This document shows, in pieces, positions 57,901-64,000 of a stretch of 64,000 nt of DNA (its first letter is position 1; every line of letters begins with the position of its first letter). The notes under the pieces are model-generated. The model worked only from the letters and a program-made list of their open reading frames with translations, searched no databases and was not told where the DNA came from. Source of the DNA: Tetranychus cinnabarinus (lineage: Eukaryota; Arthropoda; Arachnida; Trombidiformes; Tetranychidae); the NCBI GenBank assembly GCA_022266195.1, contig WHVY01000005.1, positions 5,642,001 to 5,706,000 of the forward strand. Direction: 5' to 3'. The position numbers and the translations under genes are program-made.

Positions 57901-60900
57901 TCGACATCAGAACAATTGAACCTTGAATCAACTTAATTATTGTAATTAACTGAGTGTTGAACAAGTTGTGTCCATAAGCGCATTATCATGATCATTATAA
58001 TTATCAGTGTAACAGGAAAAGCATTATAACAGAATCTTTACAAAGAAAATTGAGAACACCAGAATTCATGAAACAGAAAACAATCTGAAAAATCGATAAA
58101 TGGCAACTTGAAAGATGCAATATTAATATTGGTTATTTTTACATTTGAATAATCTCTTCATGTAAATCAAACCGAAAAATGTTGAAAAGTAATTTATGAT
58201 TTGAAAACGTTCAAAATTGAATGAAACTCGAATTGAGGCGAAACTTGGAAAAACCGAGTTTCGATCAATTTATCTCAATTTGAATTATCAAATAACAAAA
58301 AATTGCAGAAACGTAAGAATAAAAGTTATGACAATTTCAATGATAACATCGCAATAACAATTATTGTAACGAGAACATTTCCATGTAATAAAAGATGAAT
58401 TTTTGTTCGTTTTTTCGCGATTGCAATTTCTTCTCATTGTAATCAATATTGAACCTTCAACTAGAAGCTTTGTTGGATAAATTATCCTTTAAGGTGTTAC
58501 ATTGATTCAGACAATATCATTACAATTATGATTAACATTACCATCAACTTGATGTTTTTCTTGTTATTAATAGACTTTTCCTTAGACATAAAGATGTTAT
58601 TGAAGTAACTGAGAAAAATATTTACAAGTTGCAGTTAACAAGTTATGATGGAGAATGGTGAATGATAGAGAAAAATGAATTGTTGAAATGAGTCCAATTA
58701 TCATGGGCGAAAAGTACATCAATGGTAAAGGTCTTTACACTTGGAAGGAATCAATAATGTTATATTTATGATAACATGTTTTACTCCCAGTCTATCATGA
58801 TGATACTAACGAGCTGATTGGAGGTAACCAACCAACCAGCTTTTACAAGAAATGATAGCCTTAAAAGCCTGAATAAGAAGAAGAATGAGAAAAAAGGAGA
58901 AAAAAACTTCTTTTATATTCTTTATCTATCTAATTATCTGATGACTTTTCACTAGCAATTGTTTATGTATCTGAGTTGCAAGTGGCAGATGGAAGAGCAT
59001 CTTGAAAAGTGAAACGATTCTTTCATTTGGACAAATGTTTCAACTTGTAATTGATCGAGAAACATGGAAAAGGAAATTGAGTTGAATTGATAACTTTTTA
59101 TCAAAGGTACTGTCCAATCGTCAGTCCAAAAAGGTTTAATAAAGTCTTTTGTTCGCATTGATTACTTTATGTTGGAAAAGAAGCAGTTTTGTTTGATTGG
59201 AAAGTTGACGATCAAGTGATTAACTTTTAGTATTGCAAATGAAAATGCATAGTCAACTCAAACTTAATTTAGTGAAGCTGTTCAACCACAAGCGTCATTC
59301 CATGAACTTTGGAATAACCTAAACCTCAACCTAAACAGTAAAGGACTATGAGATGAAAGGCAAACAGCAAGAGTTGACATTGACCGTTGATTAACTTGTA
59401 ATCAAATTCAACAGCTAACATGCAAAATTGATCGAACGATTGATTATCAAAGTTTCTATGCAAATTGTCCAGTCAGTGCGAACTGCTTTTCTCTTGGCAA
59501 TGTCTATCATTGAAAAGGGTTAAATTGAGCGAGAACTTTTCTCACCAAAATTTTAAATTGATTCAAAGCATGATTTATTGAAACGCACTGAACCACATCT
59601 GGTTATTTTGCTTTATTACAAGTTTAAGTTGATCAACATCGAGCACTGATTCAAATTATTTTGATTTTGATATCGATAAGTTTCTAACTTGACAGGATTA
59701 AACGGACTTTTTATCCCGAATGAAGAACATATAAACTTACAATATTTTAATTTCATGGCATTTTCCAAGCAGTATTTTGAACCAGGAAGGAAATGTTTGA
59801 ACCAATTTGTAACTTGACATTCACATTTACAAATAAAGGTGAAACTTTGAAATTGATAAATTTTCTGATGAAACATTTTCTTCCGTCTCAGCAAATTTTC
59901 TCAATTGAACAATTTCAATTTCAGCCTTTTCCTTTTCGTCGTTTTGAGCAACTTTATTTTAAATAAACACCCAAGGCAAGTAGTCTGATAACATGGAAAT
60001 GCAATGGAAATTCATTCCCAGAGAAAATGCAAAAATATTTAATATTCTGTTTATCTTTACAGTTTTACAGCTACAACTCGAGATTTTCAGTAATTTAAAG
60101 GTTAACATCACAAATCATGTTTATTTACAAGAAAAAATGCTCTGTTGTTACTTGAAATTATTCATTTTCTCTGATAATCTTAATTTTCTCTCTTTCCATT
60201 TTAAATAATAAATACTTTTGCATTCATGAGTCTATCTGAAAGGGAATGCAAAAGATCAAGACTAACGTAATCATATTAAAAAAAATGAAAAGCAAAGAAA
60301 AGCGAAAAAGTGTTTCGAAAAAAAGGATTTTTCGAAAAAAAAAGGAAAAGTTTCTTTTACCTTTAAGCATTAATAATGTAAACTGATAGTTGAGCAAACA
60401 AAATAATCGTAAACAAAATTTATTGAACAATTGAAAGCGTAATATGCAAAAAATGACATCAAATAGTATTGTTATTAGGATTTGGAATTTTGAATTTCCA
60501 TTTGGATTTTTCATTTTCCATTTCTCATTGAATGGGTTAACTGATGGTATCGCATTTTTGGGTAAAAATCAGTTTTCTCAATGAATTGCGAAAAGATGAA
60601 AAAAGGAAAGAGGTAAAAGTTATTGTTGCTTGGAATTGATCCGAGTTTCCCTGTTATTGTAAATTCTTTGAAAGCTTTTCGTGCTCGTTATTTTGTCTTG
60701 CGTCAAGGTATTTAAATAATTTCGAGTTTTGCATTTTGATGAAAATTGAATTGGAAAATGTTGCCTTTTGGTTTATCATTCAATATTTGTATTTGGATTG
60801 GGATTTAAAGCTGTAAACTGATATTCAAAGCTGCTCAATTGCTTTTATTGCAATCACTTTGTCACAATCATTTCGATATACTTTAGCAAGAAGGAAATTT

Positions 60901-63900
60901 AAAACGAAATTGCGAAAAGAAATAAAAAGTCAAATCTCAAAATCGGATTAACTTTTTACACTCGAAGCGACTGTTTGCAGAAATGCATTATTACTGTTGC
61001 CTTCACTTGAATAACTTTACACAAAAGGTTACATTGTGCCTAAAGATTACATGTCGATGAATTTATGCATCAAATTTACGTTTAATTATTCTCATTGGCA
61101 TTGCTTTGGAAAAATTTTCATCGATCAAAAACAAAATTTTCTAAATTCAAAGAATTTTGAATCGATTAAAAGTTCCATTGAATGTCCATTCGAACACGAT
61201 TTTGATTAATTTTCCTTCTTGTTTCAATTTAACTCGTAACTTGATTTTTTTGTTTTTCAGTCGAAAAACAAATTCCATGTTGAGCACTTCAATGTTACTC
61301 TTTTTGATAAATGTTTGAATAGAAACATGGAAAGATTGAAATATTGAAATAAAACAGATAAATTGAATTTTCCATTTTCTGTTCTTGTTCAATTGTTGTT
61401 TTATGCATATTATTGTTTTGCAATTGTAACACCAAAAACGGAATAATTAAATGTTGAACAAAAAAATTGAACAATCAATTGAACAGGGAAACAACTTTTA
61501 CTGAAAACCATTATGAATAAACCAAGCGTATAACCAGACAGTCTATGAACCTTTTTAGCATCAAAATGTTGGCAACTAAAGCAGAAGAAGAAGAAGAAGC
61601 ACAAAAAGAGGAAATTTTTCACTCTTCAGGTTTAGCTGAACAATATTCTGTCCTGGATTCATTCATTTTGTTAATACTTTGCTCTTTCAATGTGCTCCTC
61701 TGTATCCATCTATTTATCAAGCAACCATGAAATTGAATAACAATAATGAAACTTTCAGAATATCATGTAAAAGAAGCAACAAAAGAGATGAAAAATGAAT
61801 AATATAATCAAAGCTATCTCGGAAACTGTAAATTGACCAACCAAATTACCTTCAAAATTGCCCAAAAGTTGGTCAATAATCGTTTAATCACAATTTTTTC
61901 TGTAAACAGCAATTATTCAACTCTTGTAATCATTAATGAGACTTCTGATTAAATCAACTTTTTCGACTTTTTCGAAATTCGATTTTTAAAAGTTGATTGT
62001 TTTCCATCTTGAGCTGCATTTCTCGATTTCCCTCAAGTTTGAGCTTCGAATTTCGGATTCACTTTTCGATTCTTGTTTTCTCGATACTTTCAATATTGTC
62101 AACTTTTGATTTTACACTATTTATCATGGTTCAGTGAATTTCCTTTCCTGCATCAGCAGAAAAGTGGTTCAATAATGGTGACTGTAATAAGCTGAAAGAA
62201 TCTTTTTTTTCTTCCTTTTATCGATCAAAATTTTCAACCTTTTTCAAGATAATTTAATAGAAGCGACAAATGTTGATATTCAATATTGATATTGAGTTTC
62301 AATTTTCCATGAATCATGTTTTCTGTTCTCTTCATTATGCAAGTTTTGAAATTAGTTTTGATGAGCTTTCAAGATTATCGAAAGAATTTCTTGTTCGTTG
62401 ATCAAACTTGCTTTATTAATGACTTTCATGATTCAACTTCAATTATATTCTCATGAATCAAAGATTGTAAACTATTTTTAATGTTGCTCTTTTCCAATTT
62501 TCACTTTGCAATCGGAAATTGGATTCATTTGATTTACAGAATTTAATGAAGAAAGAAATGTTGTATTAAACACTTTTTCACAGCAAATTAACTTGGAGTA
62601 AAATTTATCAGACTTTCTTTCATGATACAACTCGACTAATTTGATTGACTTTGCATGAACGAGTTTGATTCGAATTTGATTGTTTATCGATATTCAATTA
62701 AATCCAAAGAGATTCTCGATTCTCTTTAAAGACGTGTTTTTACGAGGAGAAATGTAATGATTATCATCTCAATTGGAAAAAAAGAAAAGGAAGAAAAAAG
62801 TGTTTCAAGTCAAGTGAAACTGTCAATGATGAAAGATGAGGTCAGAATCGTAATGAAGAGAATCAAGAAAAGGTAAAAGTCGATTGATGCGATTCAATTA
62901 GCAGATGAAGAGGTTACAAGATGAATCAAGTTGGACAATAATTAACACAAGTTTTCTGAATGTTCAGTGAATACAAATGACAAGACATAAAGAGCAATGA
63001 AACTCTTCGATCAACAAAGCAAATGAATCACATGAAAGAATATCATTTCAATTCGTTTTCCAAAATTTTTCTCCAAAATTCTTGTTCTACTTTAAAATTT
63101 CCATTCCAACCTTTTCCCAACGAATTTCACAAAATTTTCAATTCGAATAAAAAACTCCAAAAAATTGATCGAACTCAACTTTTCTTCTCACAATTATTCC
63201 AATCCTGAACTTGCACTCGATGTTGAAGTGAATTAAATTTGATAATAAAAAGAATTTCATTTCGAACATTTTTTGTTCCGAAAATGACATTAAATAGCAA
63301 AGATTAAAATCATGAAGAGAACGAAAAAAAAACAAATTCTCACCTTTAGTGTTAATGAACATTTATTTAAAACATTTTCATTCCACCTTTTCATCATTAA
63401 CATTTTATCGACTAATTTAATCGGCAGAAAAAATTCACTGAATATCATTACCATGAATTGAACTCTTTTTTTTCAACTTTTTTGTCAACTCAGTTATTCA
63501 AATTCTTGTTTCCTTTATCATTATCATTACCATTATGACTGTTATTATTGTTTCACTGGGAGTGATAAGAGTAAAAATGTTTGATAGAGAAAATTATTTT
63601 CTCTCATTTCCATCATCAGAGCGAAAAAAATAGTGAATCTGGAAAAGAAGAAAAAAATTGAAAATTAAACTGTAACCATAAAATTTACTTTAATTACACA
63701 GATGATTACAAAGGCAATTACTTTTAATCATTATTAAACATTGGAATTGAACCTTTTTTCATGAGAAGAAAGAAAAGGTTGAAAAGTTGAGGAAAAAAGT
63801 TCAACTGCAAAGACAAATGTGTTTCTTCGAGAAAAGACTTTTTCTCGTTTTATATCATCTAATTGTAATTATTTAGTTAACTCTAGTTTTGTGTCAATGT

Positions 63901-64000
63901 TGAACCATAAATCAAGGCAACTGTTAAATTGATGTTGCACTTTGGGAGTTTCAGGCAAGTTTAGTAGTTGAGTGAAACGATTCAGAAGCTGACACTCTTT

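Larger units (their letters stand above)
46402..64000. other. long non-coding stretch after the Robo exon, presumably intron
   Basis: 17.6 kb without a recognisable exon. The larger ORFs (47363-47746, 54062-54445, 57612-57926) are biased in composition and have no domain or splice framing; the first begins at a non-ATG codon. The part from 48 to 52.3 kb contains TTAGG-type tracts and a recurring phrase AAAGTTGATTTGATG (near 48140, 51670 and 52190), suggesting old dispersed repeats. Nothing else stands out to the window end. Confidence 0.5.

Noticed and set aside
57386..57926. Two overlapping plus-strand ORFs of 86 and 104 codons
   Set aside because: No conserved motif, no flanking splice signals that would join them, and mutually overlapping.
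1..64000. tRNA, rRNA or CRISPR features
   Set aside because: A visual scan for tRNA B-box-like GGTTCGANTCC words, rRNA core sequences and regularly spaced direct repeats gave no convincing candidate. Short hairpins exist, but none has the shape of a microRNA precursor with confidence.

Overview
This is AT-rich animal nuclear DNA, most likely from an arthropod and possibly a mite or other chelicerate. The evidence is an exon encoding the first Ig domain of a Roundabout (Robo) receptor, spliceosomal introns with GT..AG ends, eukaryotic start contexts, short interstitial TTAGG-type tracts (the arthropod telomere motif), and eukaryotic transposons. Most of the window is non-coding (intergenic or intronic). 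Coding content is confined to a few islands.

Left part (1-20226): no supported conserved gene. It holds a 720 bp fold-back element with two 299 bp arms (3772-4491), a GC-rich cysteine-rich ORF of unknown nature (4888-5100), two related ~140 bp fold-back/MITE-like repeats (8573-8711 and 19443-19586), and a back-to-back double hairpin (15631-15689).

20227-29187: an apparently intact 8961 bp DNA transposon. It has perfect 12 bp terminal inverted repeats (CCCAGTCAACAG), a probable TT target duplication, and palindromic subterminal hairpins at both ends. It encodes a CACTA/EnSpm-like (Tnp2-type) transposase of 817 aa on the minus strand and an 86 aa acidic Q-rich protein on the same strand. Two three-exon genes lie in tandem on the plus strand (758 and 599 aa). 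They share intron positions and a BEN-like C-terminal module, so they look like paralogous DNA-binding accessory proteins. Transposase and accessory genes diverge from one central promoter region. A plausible reading, by analogy with plant Spm TnpA/TnpD, is that the transposase cuts and the BEN-like proteins recognise the subterminal repeats.

35573-41792: a large inverted repeat with two 2412 bp arms that are collinear without an indel and almost identical. Each arm carries, from outside to inside, a signal-peptide plus V-type Ig exon (sidestep-like), a decayed URB1/Npa1 fragment in the opposite orientation, and a TATA-driven 44-codon ORF with a signal-peptide-like start. The loop contains a dead Tc1/mariner-type element (37993-39272; 26 bp TIRs, TA duplication).

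41793-64000: the Robo Ig1 exon (46096-46401, phase 1/1, plus strand) sits between long non-coding stretches, presumably introns. The next Robo exons are not in the window. The right-arm Ig exon and the Robo exon are on the same strand with compatible phase, so a chimeric transcript is possible but unproven. The stretch 48-52 kb contains TTAGG-type tracts, two of them inside an inverted repeat.
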